From Desulforhopalus sp. IMCC35007 (lineage in GTDB: Bacteria > Desulfobacterota > Desulfobulbia > Desulfobulbales > Desulfocapsaceae): a stretch of DNA of 64,000 bases. A model generated the notes under the pieces. The model was not told the origin of the DNA. It saw nothing but the letters and a program-made list of their open reading frames with translations, and searched no databases. The position numbers were made by a program, and so were the translations under genes. The stretch covers positions 62,001-126,000 of the forward strand of contig NZ_SWCN01000009.1 in assembly GCF_005116575.1 (NCBI RefSeq). Reading direction: 5' to 3'. Positions 8,947-18,144 of this stretch are shown one piece after another; the stretch's first letter is position 1; every line of letters starts with the position of its first letter.

Positions 8947-10224
8947 TTATGTATTGGAACTGCAAAGTTCTCGGTTGTACGCTGCACGCACAACCTCAGA
9001 GATAATTTTAAGACCTTTTCTGACCTCGGCATCATCCTGGGAATATGTCACCCTCAGGCATTCATCTTTATGTTTCCAGTTCTCCTGCAACCCCGGGAAA
9101 AAATAGTGCCCTGAGACCACAAGCGCTCCCGCTTTTTTCAGGCGCTCATAGAGTTCAAGACTTGTGATGGGTAAGTCCTTAAACCAGAGCCAGAGAAACA
9201 TTGCGCCTTCCGGAACATGGATTCTGCAGGGAGTATCCGTGAAAAATTCCTGCACCGCTGCCACTGCCAGCTGCTTTTTCCTGCTGTAGTACGGTTGCAT
9301 CAGAGTTTTGCTCAAAGCAGTAATTCTACTGCTGGTCACTAGTTTTTCGGCAAGCAGAGCCCCGAAACTGTTTGGTGAAAGTGACATGATTGCATTCATG
9401 CAGGTCAAAGCTCGGACGATTTCTTTTGAAGCAACAATAATACCCGTTCTGACCGCAGGCAGCCCAAGTTTTGACAGGGAAAGACTGACTATCAGATTTT
9501 CATTCCAGATGGGAGTCGCTTTTGTGTAAATCATCCCGGGAAACGGCAGGCCATAGGCACAATCTACGACAAGCGGAATATTCTGTCGCCTGGCCAGCTC
9601 CATGAGTTTTAGCAATTCCTCATCGCTTATCACATTCCCCGTCGGATTGGTTGGCCTGGATATACAGATTGCTCCAATGGAACTGTCGACCTGCAGTTTC
9701 TCAAAATCAATATGATATTTAAAAAATGTTTCATCCAAGGTCTCAATTTTGGGTCTGGTTGAGACGAAGAGCCCATCATCAAGACCAAGATCAGCGTACC
9801 CGATATACTCAGGCGCCATCGGCAGACAGATTTTTTTCTTTGTCCCATCCTCCATCTCTCCGCCAAAAAGATTAAAGAGCATGAAAAATGCCGTCTGGCT
9901 ACCGTTGGTAAGGCAGATATTCTCAGAGGTGATGTTCCACCCCAGCTCTTGGCGCAACAGATTCGCCAGACCCTCTATGAAACTTGACTCCCCCTGGGGA
10001 GATCCATAACTGCCCACCAGACGCCTGAACTCTTCGGGATCACTGCAGAGATTCAGAAGCTCCTGACGCATAATTTCCTGAAACTCTGGGATCTGGGCTG
10101 GGTTTCCTCCTCCCATCATCACCATATGCTCCCCACCTTCCATCTTGGCCTGGCCAAGATCATCCATGAGAGACAGGATTCCGGCTTTAGAGGTCATTTT
10201 CTTGCCAAATTTGGTCAATTTCAT
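8947..10224 (-). CDS. avtA: AvtA-type valine-pyruvate aminotransferase (PLP fold type I)
   Basis: About 425 residues. The class I/II aminotransferase fold is clear: NGSQTAFFMLFNLF, the SRPTNPTGN loop, DCAYGLPFPG and the PLP lysine in SLSKLGLPAVRTG. The N-terminal LTKFGKKMTSKAGI and overall pattern match AvtA (valine-pyruvate or alanine-valine transaminase) rather than AspC. The ATG at 10224 fits family length better than the upstream TTG at 10254. The nucleoside-recognition gene ends only 37 bp upstream, so the two are likely one transcript. Amino-donor specificity is inferred from family only. Confidence 0.82.
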   Translation of the reverse strand: MKLTKFGKKMTSKAGILSLMDDLGQAKMEGGEHMVMMGGGNPAQIPEFQEIMRQELLNLCSDPEEFRRLVGSYGSPQGESSFIEGLANLLRQELGWNITSENICLTNGSQTAFFMLFNLFGGEMEDGTKKKICLPMAPEYIGYADLGLDDGLFVSTRPKIETLDETFFKYHIDFEKLQVDSSIGAICISRPTNPTGNVISDEELLKLMELARRQNIPLVVDCAYGLPFPGMIYTKATPIWNENLIVSLSLSKLGLPAVRTGIIVASKEIVRALTCMNAIMSLSPNSFGALLAEKLVTSSRITALSKTLMQPYYSRKKQLAVAAVQEFFTDTPCRIHVPEGAMFLWLWFKDLPITSLELYERLKKAGALVVSGHYFFPGLQENWKHKDECLRVTYSQDDAEVRKGLKIISEVVRAAYNRELCSSNT

Positions 10225-10261
10225 ATATCTATCCAATTTTCTAATGTGTCGCAATTTGTAG

Positions 10262-11221
10262 TTACGTGTTTTCTCGGGTTTCCAGACGGCGTTTCTTCAG
10301 TACAACGGCCAGCTGCACAAGCACGTAGGTTACAATGAGGGAAAAGAATATCCGCCCCCACAGTACACCGCCCAGTTTTCCACCAATGGCAACCATGAGC
10401 AGGGTATCTTCGATCAACCCATGGCAGAGCCCCATAAGGACCATGGAATGGAAGATCTCATCTTTTGCCAGTTTACCCGTGGCCGTCTCCCGGATAATCA
10501 GTGCGCCGCCATAACCAATCCCCATTATCATACCAACAACGGTGATCGGAGCCGCCTGGCCCCCCATGCCGAAATGCGGCAAAACCGGAGCCAGAAGCCG
10601 CTCGAACAAGCCAAGCAGTCCCACCAACTTAAAGAGGCGCATAAGAATAATTATACATAATATAATCATAATGATAAGGCAAAGATTCTGCAGAAGATCA
10701 ACAGCCCAGCTCAGATAATCTCCCGAGCCTGTTGTCGCCTTGAAAAGTACTCTTGATGGATCCTGCCAAAGATCAAAAAGTGTACAGCACCTATACAGAA
10801 GATAGCCGTATACGATAGCACCCACAAGCCGTACAACAGCTATAGGCATAAGCCTAGCACCAGCTCTGCTACTGACACTCAGCTCGATGGGAAGAGAGTG
10901 GGCGATAAGCATCACAGCACAGAGAACAGTAACCTGGGCCCCTGTCAGTTCCAGGCCGGGAGCAATCACGGAAAAAACCGCGATAGCACTATAAATACTT
11001 GAAAATATGGCAGTTGCCCAGACAAGGCCAAGGGCTCCAGGAAGGCCCAGCAACAGCATCAACGGCTCAAGCAGACTGCCCAGAAATGTTACAAGCCCAA
11101 GATCTGCAAATATTTTCGTTATAATGGCCACCGGAACGAGGATACGTATCAATCCCCAGCTGGTCAGCAGGGTCTCCTTTCCTAGTTCTGAGGCAATGGC
11201 TTTGTAATTGACTAGCGTCAT
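10262..11221 (-). CDS. Nucleoside-recognition (Gate) domain membrane protein
   Basis: 319 residues with about eight hydrophobic segments and two Gate-type halves: GALGLVWATAIFSSIYSAIAV in the first and APITVVGMIMGIGYGGALII in the second. These resemble spore maturation SpmA/B and nucleoside-recognition proteins, which are putative transporters. The substrate is unknown. It sits directly upstream of the aminotransferase gene and 33 bp downstream of a small Cys protein gene. Confidence 0.75.
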   Translation of the reverse strand: MTLVNYKAIASELGKETLLTSWGLIRILVPVAIITKIFADLGLVTFLGSLLEPLMLLLGLPGALGLVWATAIFSSIYSAIAVFSVIAPGLELTGAQVTVLCAVMLIAHSLPIELSVSSRAGARLMPIAVVRLVGAIVYGYLLYRCCTLFDLWQDPSRVLFKATTGSGDYLSWAVDLLQNLCLIIMIILCIIILMRLFKLVGLLGLFERLLAPVLPHFGMGGQAAPITVVGMIMGIGYGGALIIRETATGKLAKDEIFHSMVLMGLCHGLIEDTLLMVAIGGKLGGVLWGRIFFSLIVTYVLVQLAVVLKKRRLETRENT

Positions 11222-11253
11222 AGTATTATCTGGTAGAAGAATTCATTCGTATA

Positions 11254-11454
11254 TCAGGCAACTCTTCCCGACTTCGGATCGCCACCCTGTTTTTTTGCTT
11301 TAAAAAGCTGACACTCCATGCCAGAGCTTTCAAAGACAACGCGGGCTGGATTTTTCCGGCTCTTAAATCCCATCGCTCTGCAACCGTAGGGGTTACTCGG
11401 CTCATAGGTGATAAAATAGTGCATACACTTTATACATACTGGTCTAGCAGACAT
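11254..11454 (-). CDS. Small CxxC protein, unknown function
   Basis: 66 residues. An N-terminal CIKCMHYFITYEP segment and later GCRAMGF and MECQLF give four cysteines that could bind a metal (zinc ribbon-like). The YGCRAMGFKSRK pattern recurs in small uncharacterised proteobacterial proteins as far as I recall. The start is uncertain: the ATG at 11454 or a TTG at 11460 with GAGG about 6 nt upstream. It follows the MFS gene immediately and precedes the Gate-domain gene, so it is in the same minus-strand run. Confidence 0.6.
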   Translation of the reverse strand: MSARPVCIKCMHYFITYEPSNPYGCRAMGFKSRKNPARVVFESSGMECQLFKAKKQGGDPKSGRVA

Positions 11455-11475
11455 CTTCAACCATTGCCTCTTCAA

Positions 11476-12672
11476 TCAAAATGACCACAAGTTTTTTCCG
11501 CCACCAACCACGATTGCAATCAGAACCATTAAGGCTCCAATGAGACTGAAACCGAGCCCAAGACTCGCGTAATCCCCGACTAAGCCAATGACCATCGGCA
11601 GTAAACCACCTCCTATCAGAAAAGCCAAGGGAACACACAAAGACACGGCCACTCCACGTGCCTCCTCTCCTCCGATACGTGAGAGCACGGCAAAGGCCGA
11701 AGGGAAGAAACAGACCGCGACCATTGGCTGTAGTACAATGAATAGAAGTAAGGGAAGGCCAGTTAACTGGCCAAAAGGAATGGTGAGCAGCCCGGTCGCC
11801 AGGAGAATATATCTAAGAACCTTACCATTGCCAAGACGATCCCCCAGCCAGCCACCGACAAGGGGCATGAAGACTGCACTGATTCTCGAAAATGCCACAA
11901 GTGTATTCGCCGCCTCTTTATCCAATCCGTGCTCTGTGATGAGGTATAAGGGTAACATTGAATATATGCCAAGGGTTCCGCAAATGGCGAGAGATAACAG
12001 AAGCACCATCTGCCGAAACTGCGGTAATCCGAGAACGGTTCTGATGGCTTGACGGTCTACCCCTTTTACCTGCAGAGCCCCATCGTATCCTTTGAGCAGG
12101 TATAGTCCAGAAACAACAATCAAAATGGCGCCTAAAGTCAGCAACACAACGTTATAACTATAAAAGTGCAAAACAGCAGAACAGGCAAGCGGAGCAACAA
12201 CAAAACCCAGATTGGGGGCAAGTTCATGTACGGACATTCCCCTTGCAATATGGGTAGGCGAAACCAGACCAGTTATAGTTGCAAGCCCCGACTGCAGATA
12301 CAGACCTGCGCAGTAACCCAGCAAAAACAGACCGATTCTCATAAATAACAGGTTCTGAAACGTGCCTATCAACATCAGCATCACGCCGCAACTGCATATA
12401 GACAGGACAATGGTGTTTTTATGGCCGATCCTTTCTGAAACCCTCGTCGATAGAAGTATAGAGATAAAATACCCCATCGAAATGAAAAAAAACAGCGAGC
12501 CTGAGGCACCGTGGTCAATACCGAGAGTTTTTTCGATTTCCGGCAACAACGGAGAAAAGATTACCCTGGAGATGAAATTTAAGAAAAAAACCGAGGTAAG
12601 AAGCAACAGGTTGGGAAGAGCCTGACGAAAGGAGTTGCTACCGCCTCCGTTCACTCCATACTTAAAATTCAA
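11476..12672 (-). CDS. Major facilitator superfamily transporter
   Basis: 398 residues with twelve predicted membrane segments. The MFS loop 2-3 signature appears as STRVSERIGHKNTIV, and a second-half counterpart as GGWLGDRLGNGKVLR. It is a drug- or metabolite-type MFS permease with no recognisable substrate signature. The start codon appears to be TTG at 12672 with GAGG about 6 nt upstream. The sixA stop lies 3 nt upstream, so the two genes are probably translationally coupled. Confidence 0.85.
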   Translation of the reverse strand: MNFKYGVNGGGSNSFRQALPNLLLLTSVFFLNFISRVIFSPLLPEIEKTLGIDHGASGSLFFFISMGYFISILLSTRVSERIGHKNTIVLSICSCGVMLMLIGTFQNLLFMRIGLFLLGYCAGLYLQSGLATITGLVSPTHIARGMSVHELAPNLGFVVAPLACSAVLHFYSYNVVLLTLGAILIVVSGLYLLKGYDGALQVKGVDRQAIRTVLGLPQFRQMVLLLSLAICGTLGIYSMLPLYLITEHGLDKEAANTLVAFSRISAVFMPLVGGWLGDRLGNGKVLRYILLATGLLTIPFGQLTGLPLLLFIVLQPMVAVCFFPSAFAVLSRIGGEEARGVAVSLCVPLAFLIGGGLLPMVIGLVGDYASLGLGFSLIGALMVLIAIVVGGGKNLWSF

Positions 12673-12675
12673 ACC

Positions 12676-13185
12676 CTACCTCAATGATGACATATTTTTA
12701 GGAAAATCGAAAAAAAGAAGTTTGCCTGCGCCGGCTTCCGTCGAAAAGCCACCAGAAGCAGGATATTCGATGGCTACAATACCGCAAGTGGGTACATTTA
12801 CAAGAGAGATTCCCGTCAGATATTCTGACAATTCCGTAATGGTTGAGTTGTGCCCAATCAGAAACACAGTATCAGCCACAGCAAATTCTTTGTTTAACAG
12901 GTCGAGATGCACCTGAATCGACCCCATATACAATCCCTGGTGAAACGAAATCTCAGCAACGGGATAGCCCGTTGCCTCAGCCATATATTTGGCTGTCTTT
13001 TTTGCTCTTTTCGCAGGACTTGCCAGAATACTCTCGGGGATTACCGACAGCTGGGCAAGTCTTTTTCCCATTTCCGGAGCATTTTTCCTGCCCCTCTTAC
13101 TGAGGGGTCGGCTAAAATCGTCAAGCCCTGAATCATCCCAGCTTGATTTGGCATGTCGAATCAGAAAAAGACGCTGTATCTTCAT
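12676..13185 (-). CDS. sixA: SixA-type phosphohistidine phosphatase
   Basis: 169 residues of the histidine phosphatase superfamily. The catalytic RHAKSSW is at residues 10-16, followed by RPLSKRGRKNAPEMG and SPAKRAKKTAK. The second catalytic histidine is in FLIGHNSTI. SixA enzymes remove phosphate from phosphohistidine of HPt or NPr proteins. The ATG at 13185, with GGAAAGG upstream, gives the family N terminus; the frame opens further to 13227. It lies between argJ and the MFS gene. Confidence 0.85.
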   Translation of the reverse strand: MKIQRLFLIRHAKSSWDDSGLDDFSRPLSKRGRKNAPEMGKRLAQLSVIPESILASPAKRAKKTAKYMAEATGYPVAEISFHQGLYMGSIQVHLDLLNKEFAVADTVFLIGHNSTITELSEYLTGISLVNVPTCGIVAIEYPASGGFSTEAGAGKLLFFDFPKNMSSLR

Positions 13186-13262
13186 AACCTTTCCGGCGAT
13201 TCCACCATATCCAGCAGTTTCATCCATTCCCCCATTTCTATTATGCCGCCTCTTTTTCCCTG

Positions 13263-14450
13263 TTACGAACGGTAATCTGCGTTAATTTTAACATAGTCCA
13301 GAGAGAAGTCACAGGTATACATTTCAGCTGCTCCCTGTCCACAGTGCAGATCAATGGTCACAGTAAAACATTTCTCTTTGAGAACCGCCGTGGCCTTTGC
13401 CTCAATTTCTTTTCCCTTGCCAAGACCATTTTCAAACATGACAACCTCTCCAAACGAGAGCGTCACATTTTCGGGATCAAAGACAACGCCTGCTCGCCCC
13501 ATTGCCCCGAGGATCCTGCCCCAGTTGGCATCTTCTCCAAAAAAAGCGGTCTTCACCAAATTTGAATTGGCAACGGTTCTGGCAACCTGATGAGCATCCT
13601 CATCGTTGGCAGCCCCATTTACCCGAATGGTGATGGTTTTGGTCGCGCCCTCACCATCTGTAACAATCTGCAGAGCAAGATCTTTGAGAACAACGGTGAG
13701 GCCTTGTTGAAAGGTACCGGTATCCGAAGGGCTCTGGCCGTTTAACTCAGGGTTTTTCGCACTGCCATTTGCCATGATCAGAACCATGTCGTTGGTGCTT
13801 GTATCACCATCAACGGTGATCCTGTTAAACGTGGTATCAACCGCTTGACGAAGTACCTCGTTGAGCTCGGCTTGAGAGATATTGGCGTCGGTAAGCACAA
13901 AGGACAGCATAGTCGCCATATTGGGCATGATCATGCCGGAACCTTTGGCCATCCCTATAATGGTCACCTCTTTTCCACCAATCACAACCCTGGTTGCTGC
14001 TGTTTTCTGCACAAGATCTGTGGTCATTATCGCTTGTGCGACTTTATCAAAATTGTCCGGGGCCAAGCCAGCAACCAGGGCATCCATACTGGCTTCAAAA
14101 GCCGCCATATTGAGCTGTTCTCCAATAACTCCCGTTGACGACAGCTGGATTAGTTCCTCCGCTATATCGAGTTTTTGGGCAAGCAGTCGGCCGGTTGTCA
14201 GCGCCGCTTTCATTCCTTCCTTACCGGTACAGGCATTGGCACAGCCTGAATTCACAAGAATCGCCTGGGCCTCTCCCGTACGCCTCAGTCGTTCTGCATC
14301 AATGACAACAGGGGCGGCTTTTACCTGGCTGGTGGTAAAAACACCTGCAGTAACACAGGGGGTATCACTGAAAATGAGTCCAAGATCGAGTCTGTTTTTA
14401 TAGCGAATCCCCGCCTGTACAGCGGAAAATGAGAAACCACGAATATTCAT
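13263..14450 (-). CDS. argJ: Bifunctional ornithine acetyltransferase/N-acetylglutamate synthase
   Basis: 395 residues, normal for ArgJ. The autocleavage site and nucleophilic threonine are at PNMATML (Thr180), inside the conserved KGSGMIMPNMAT. It recycles acetyl groups between acetylornithine and glutamate in arginine synthesis. The C-terminal CDFSLDYVKINADYRS matches the family end. It is the first gene of the minus-strand run ending at 11254 and is divergent from the cardiolipin synthase gene. No other arg biosynthesis gene is in the window except argS. Confidence 0.95.
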   Translation of the reverse strand: MNIRGFSFSAVQAGIRYKNRLDLGLIFSDTPCVTAGVFTTSQVKAAPVVIDAERLRRTGEAQAILVNSGCANACTGKEGMKAALTTGRLLAQKLDIAEELIQLSSTGVIGEQLNMAAFEASMDALVAGLAPDNFDKVAQAIMTTDLVQKTAATRVVIGGKEVTIIGMAKGSGMIMPNMATMLSFVLTDANISQAELNEVLRQAVDTTFNRITVDGDTSTNDMVLIMANGSAKNPELNGQSPSDTGTFQQGLTVVLKDLALQIVTDGEGATKTITIRVNGAANDEDAHQVARTVANSNLVKTAFFGEDANWGRILGAMGRAGVVFDPENVTLSFGEVVMFENGLGKGKEIEAKATAVLKEKCFTVTIDLHCGQGAAEMYTCDFSLDYVKINADYRS

Positions 14451-14732
14451 AACAATTGTACCTTTAAAATGTTTTCATTTATCCTGAAGTTGAAAAACAG
14501 AGAGGACAAGGGTATCTGGGACAGTGACAACTTTGTAGCCTGCGCGCTGCACGATCTCAAGGCTTTACATTTACCATTTAATTCTTGGATCGTACTCTTT
14601 TTATTATTAAAATAATAAAAATGACGGTTTTTGTAATCCTTTTTCCCAAAAGATGTATATCTCTATAACAATATGAAAAAAACCGTACTTATTCACCTGA
14701 CATAGTGTCATCAGGACGCTGCAATAAATTTT
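14451..14732. promoter_or_regulatory. Divergent argJ/cls promoter region with inverted repeats
   Basis: A 282-bp gap between divergent genes. It holds an AT-only perfect inverted repeat (TTTTATTATT, 2-nt gap, AATAATAAAA, 14599-14620). A second palindrome, TGACATAGTGTCA (14698-14710), lies 23 bp before the cls start, nested in CCTGA...TCAGG. ACGGTTTTT near 14624 is mirrored by AAAAACCGT near 14685. These may be operators or transcript hairpins; no regulator is identified. Confidence 0.4.
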
Positions 14733-16238
14733 ATGGAAATACAGGCTATTCACTGGAGCTACTCTTTCTTTTCAACCGTCATCCTGCTCTCTGACTTTTT
14801 TATCCGTATAGGCCTCTCTCTACGGGTTATCATGCGAAAACGTCCCTATGGGGTTTCTCTCGCCTGGCTCATCGTCGTACTCCTCGTCCCATTTCTCGGT
14901 GGTTTTTTCTACCTTCTATTTGGTGAAAACCGCCTGCCTGAACGAAGAATAGCCAGGACCAAGGCCTCCTTCAATATGTATCTCGACTGGCTCGAGGACC
15001 TCAGCTCCCAGCCTCCCCCGTTATGGGAAGAAACGCATCCGGCATACGGTTCTCTCCATAGGCAGGCTAAAAAATTGATCGGACTTCCTGCCATGGGGGG
15101 CAACAAACTGACACTGATCACCAGCCCCAGTCAGATCCTCGGTTCAATCACCCGGGCAATAGACAACGCCCAGTCGAGCTGTCATCTTCAATTTTACATC
15201 TGGGAGGCAGGGGGCCGCGTTGATGATATTATTGCGTCCCTGTATCGTGCTGTAGCCCGCGGAGTCGTCTGCAGAATTCTTCTGGATTCCATTGGCAGCA
15301 GAGACTTTTTAAAAAGTGATGTGGCGCGGGATATGAGACAAGCCGGAATAAAGATTCAGGAATCACTTCCGGCAGGTCTGATCAGCGCCTTTTTTTCTCG
15401 AATAGACATCAGAAATCATCGAAAAATCGTGGTGATCGACGGAAACATCGCCTACACAGGCAGTCAGAATATGGTTGATCCTGATGTCTTTAAAAAGAGT
15501 GCAGGGGTGGGTAACTGGATCGATGTGATGGTCAAAGTTGAAGGGCCGGTGGTGGAAACCCTGGCGGGAACCTTCGTCAGTGACTGGTTCCTCGAGACAA
15601 GTATCGGATATTTCAGCGAAGAAGACCTGAAAGCCGACATGAAAACTATACGCAAAGTGAGTGACCTGCACACCTGTCCTGCGATGGGAACCTCGGATGT
15701 TCAGCTGGTACCTTCCGGACCTAGCGGCACCCCAGATGCAATCCATGGCCTCCTGCTGACAACCATCTATGCCGCTCAACAGGAATTGATTATGACAACC
15801 CCCTATTTTATTCCTGACGAGCCACTCCTTGCAGCTCTCAAGGCAGCCGCGCAGCGTGGGGTGGATGTCAAGATTGTTGTTCCAGAAAAAAATGATTCCC
15901 GGCTGGTGCAATATGCCAGCCGGGCTCGATATGAGGAGCTTGCAGAGTCAGGAGTTTCAATCTATCATTTCTCTGGAGGCCTCCTCCATTCAAAGACCAT
16001 TACCGTTGATCGAAGTTTTTCACTTTTCGGCTCTGTAAATATAGACATGCGCAGTTTCTGGCTCAATTTTGAGGCAACGCTTGTTATCTACTGCAAAACA
16101 TTTACTGAAACACTCCACGACATCCAAACCGATTATCTGGCCGACTCAACCAGACTTGACCTTGAACATTTTAAACAGAGAACTCCTTTTGAAAAATTCA
16201 AGGAAAATGTTGTATTGCTCATAGCCCCCATACTCTAA
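14733..16238 (+). CDS. cls: Cardiolipin synthase (phospholipase D superfamily)
   Basis: 501 residues. Two N-terminal membrane helices (about 10-30 and 42-64) precede two PLD domains. The HKD motifs are complete: H229/K231/D236 in NHRKIVVIDG and H419/K421/D426 in LLHSKTITVD. It condenses phosphatidylglycerol to cardiolipin at the inner membrane. The stop codon overlaps the next gene's ATG by one base (TAATG), so the two are coupled. Confidence 0.93.
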   Translation: MEIQAIHWSYSFFSTVILLSDFFIRIGLSLRVIMRKRPYGVSLAWLIVVLLVPFLGGFFYLLFGENRLPERRIARTKASFNMYLDWLEDLSSQPPPLWEETHPAYGSLHRQAKKLIGLPAMGGNKLTLITSPSQILGSITRAIDNAQSSCHLQFYIWEAGGRVDDIIASLYRAVARGVVCRILLDSIGSRDFLKSDVARDMRQAGIKIQESLPAGLISAFFSRIDIRNHRKIVVIDGNIAYTGSQNMVDPDVFKKSAGVGNWIDVMVKVEGPVVETLAGTFVSDWFLETSIGYFSEEDLKADMKTIRKVSDLHTCPAMGTSDVQLVPSGPSGTPDAIHGLLLTTIYAAQQELIMTTPYFIPDEPLLAALKAAAQRGVDVKIVVPEKNDSRLVQYASRARYEELAESGVSIYHFSGGLLHSKTITVDRSFSLFGSVNIDMRSFWLNFEATLVIYCKTFTETLHDIQTDYLADSTRLDLEHFKQRTPFEKFKENVVLLIAPIL

Positions 16239-16975
16239 TGAAAACCAGAATCCTTCTCATCTCTGACATACACGGTAACTATCCGGCCCTAAGAGCGATT
16301 GAAACTTCTTTTGCTGCCATCTCATTTGACCGGATTATCAACTGCGGAGACTCTCTGGTCTACGCCCCATTTCCAAACGAAACTCTAGACTGGCTGCAAC
16401 AGCACGAAGCGCTCAGTATTCTCGGAAATACCGACAAAAAAGTCATCAAGCTCCTGAAGGGGAAAACCTTTAAAAAACCTAGCAAGCACGAAAAACGGAT
16501 TATGTATGAATCGACAGCGGCGGTTCTCTCCGACCAAAATCGCTCTTATATTCAAGGCCTAGAAAATCTCACTTCCTTGACTATCCCAACAGGTAAGAAA
16601 AAAAAAGTCACCATCGGAATCTTCCATGGCAGTCCCACCGCCCCCCACGAATTTCTCTTTGAAACAACCGAGGACAAGCGATTCGAAGAACTCGCAGCTG
16701 ATTGCCAGATGGATATTGTCGTCACCGGCCACTCCCACACTCCCTATCACAAACATATCGGGGGGATTCATTTCATCAATCCGGGTTCTGTCGGCAGAAT
16801 GTTCGATGGTAATTCAGACGTCTCCTGCGCCATAATGGAAATTAGTTCTGAAACAATTTCAGTGCAACATCTCCGAATCCCCTACGACGTGGATGCCGTG
16901 ACCTCTGCAATAGCTGAACATAATCTCCCTGCCATTTACGGCCTGATGTATAAAAAAGGACAAAAACTGAACTGA
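16238..16975 (+). CDS. YfcE/MJ0936-type metallophosphoesterase
   Basis: 245 residues of the calcineurin-like phosphoesterase fold. Metal ligands appear in DIHGNY (residues 9-14), NCGDS, GNTDK and GHSHTPY, plus FHGSP. The family hydrolyses phosphodiesters; the natural substrate is usually unknown. It starts inside the cls stop codon, which suggests co-translation and possibly a role linked to phospholipid or polyphosphate metabolism (cls upstream, PPK2 downstream). That link is inference. Confidence 0.85.
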   Translation: MKTRILLISDIHGNYPALRAIETSFAAISFDRIINCGDSLVYAPFPNETLDWLQQHEALSILGNTDKKVIKLLKGKTFKKPSKHEKRIMYESTAAVLSDQNRSYIQGLENLTSLTIPTGKKKKVTIGIFHGSPTAPHEFLFETTEDKRFEELAADCQMDIVVTGHSHTPYHKHIGGIHFINPGSVGRMFDGNSDVSCAIMEISSETISVQHLRIPYDVDAVTSAIAEHNLPAIYGLMYKKGQKLN

Positions 16976-17123
16976 ATATGGCAGGACTTTGTGATTTTAT
17001 TTTTTTCTGATACTATTTAGGGTATTACAATAGTTTTCAGTTCATTTATAAACGACACAGATCTAAAGCCACACCCCTGACAACAGAGTTGCTCTCTCAA
17101 CAACCGAGATAAAGGACAAGTTT

Positions 17124-18032
17124 ATGGCAAAAAACAAGAAAAAAGCCAAAGAGGCTGCACAATCCGAGCAAATCAGATTGCTGGAAGAAACAGCATTTAA
17201 AAATCTCAACACGAAAAAGGGAGACAATAAAACTGCAATCTGGATCAAAAATGAACACCTGACCTATGAGATTGAACTGAAAAAACTCCAGATTGAGCTC
17301 ATGAAACTGCAGTCCACTATGAAAATGAATGGCCAGAGGATTCTTGCCATTTTTGAAGGTAGAGACGCTGCAGGAAAAGGAGGGACGATTAAACGGATTA
17401 TCGCCCATCTCAACCCCCGTCACACCAGAGTTGTCGCTCTGATGAAGCCCAACGACACAGAAATAAGCCAATGGTATTTCCAGCGTTACGTTACCCACCT
17501 GCCATCAGCCGGTGAAATAGTTATCTTCGACAGAAGCTGGTATAACCGAGCCATGGTCGAACCGGTTATGGGATTTTGTAGTGATGAGCAGAATAAGCGG
17601 TTCTTAAAAGATGTTCCACTTCTTGAAGAAATGCTCGTCAAAGACGGGATAAAACTCTTTAAATTTTATTTCTCCGTCTCCAAGGAAATTCAGAAAGAAC
17701 GCTTTGATTCGAGGAAAACCGATCCTCTCAAACAGTACAAGATCTCACCGGTGGACAACCTGGCACAAAAGTACTGGGACCAGTATTCTGTGCGCAAGTT
17801 TCAGATGCTTTCAGAAACCAACCGGACAATTTCCCCGTGGACAATTATTCGTTCAGATAATAAAAAAAGTGCCCGGCTCAACTGCATGAAACATATTCTC
17901 AGTCAGATGGACTATGATGATAAACTTCAGGGAGACCAGTTGGCACCGGATCCCAAAATTGTCATCTCTGGAATAGACGAGCTCAAGCATATGGAAGACA
18001 ATCTCATGCGCCCCGACCAGCTTCGAGGGTAA
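17124..18032 (+). CDS. ppk2: Polyphosphate kinase 2
   Basis: 302 residues, one PPK2 domain after a lysine-rich N terminus. Walker A is GRDAAGKGGT (79-88); Walker B and lid residues are in IFDRSWYNRAMVEPVMG (around residue 136). It transfers phosphate between polyphosphate and nucleoside di- or monophosphates; the length fits a one-domain class I or II enzyme. AAAGGA lies about 11 nt before the ATG. A strong terminator follows. Confidence 0.93.
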   Translation: MAKNKKKAKEAAQSEQIRLLEETAFKNLNTKKGDNKTAIWIKNEHLTYEIELKKLQIELMKLQSTMKMNGQRILAIFEGRDAAGKGGTIKRIIAHLNPRHTRVVALMKPNDTEISQWYFQRYVTHLPSAGEIVIFDRSWYNRAMVEPVMGFCSDEQNKRFLKDVPLLEEMLVKDGIKLFKFYFSVSKEIQKERFDSRKTDPLKQYKISPVDNLAQKYWDQYSVRKFQMLSETNRTISPWTIIRSDNKKSARLNCMKHILSQMDYDDKLQGDQLAPDPKIVISGIDELKHMEDNLMRPDQLRG

Positions 18033-18037
18033 TCAAA

Positions 18038-18078
18038 ACGGGGTGGACAGCTTTACGCCATCCACCCCGTTGTCTTTT
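18038..18078. terminator. Bidirectional terminator between ppk2 and secA
   Basis: A 10-bp perfect GC-rich stem (ACGGGGTGGA with TCCACCCCGT) and 13-nt loop, followed by TGTCTTTT on the plus strand and GTTTTGATT on the minus strand. It lies between the convergent ends of ppk2 and secA. Confidence 0.8.
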
Positions 18079-18144
18079 CAGGACAAACACCCTGAAGTAT
18101 AAATGCAACAACAAAGGTACAATCTGCCTGTTTTACAGGTCAGC

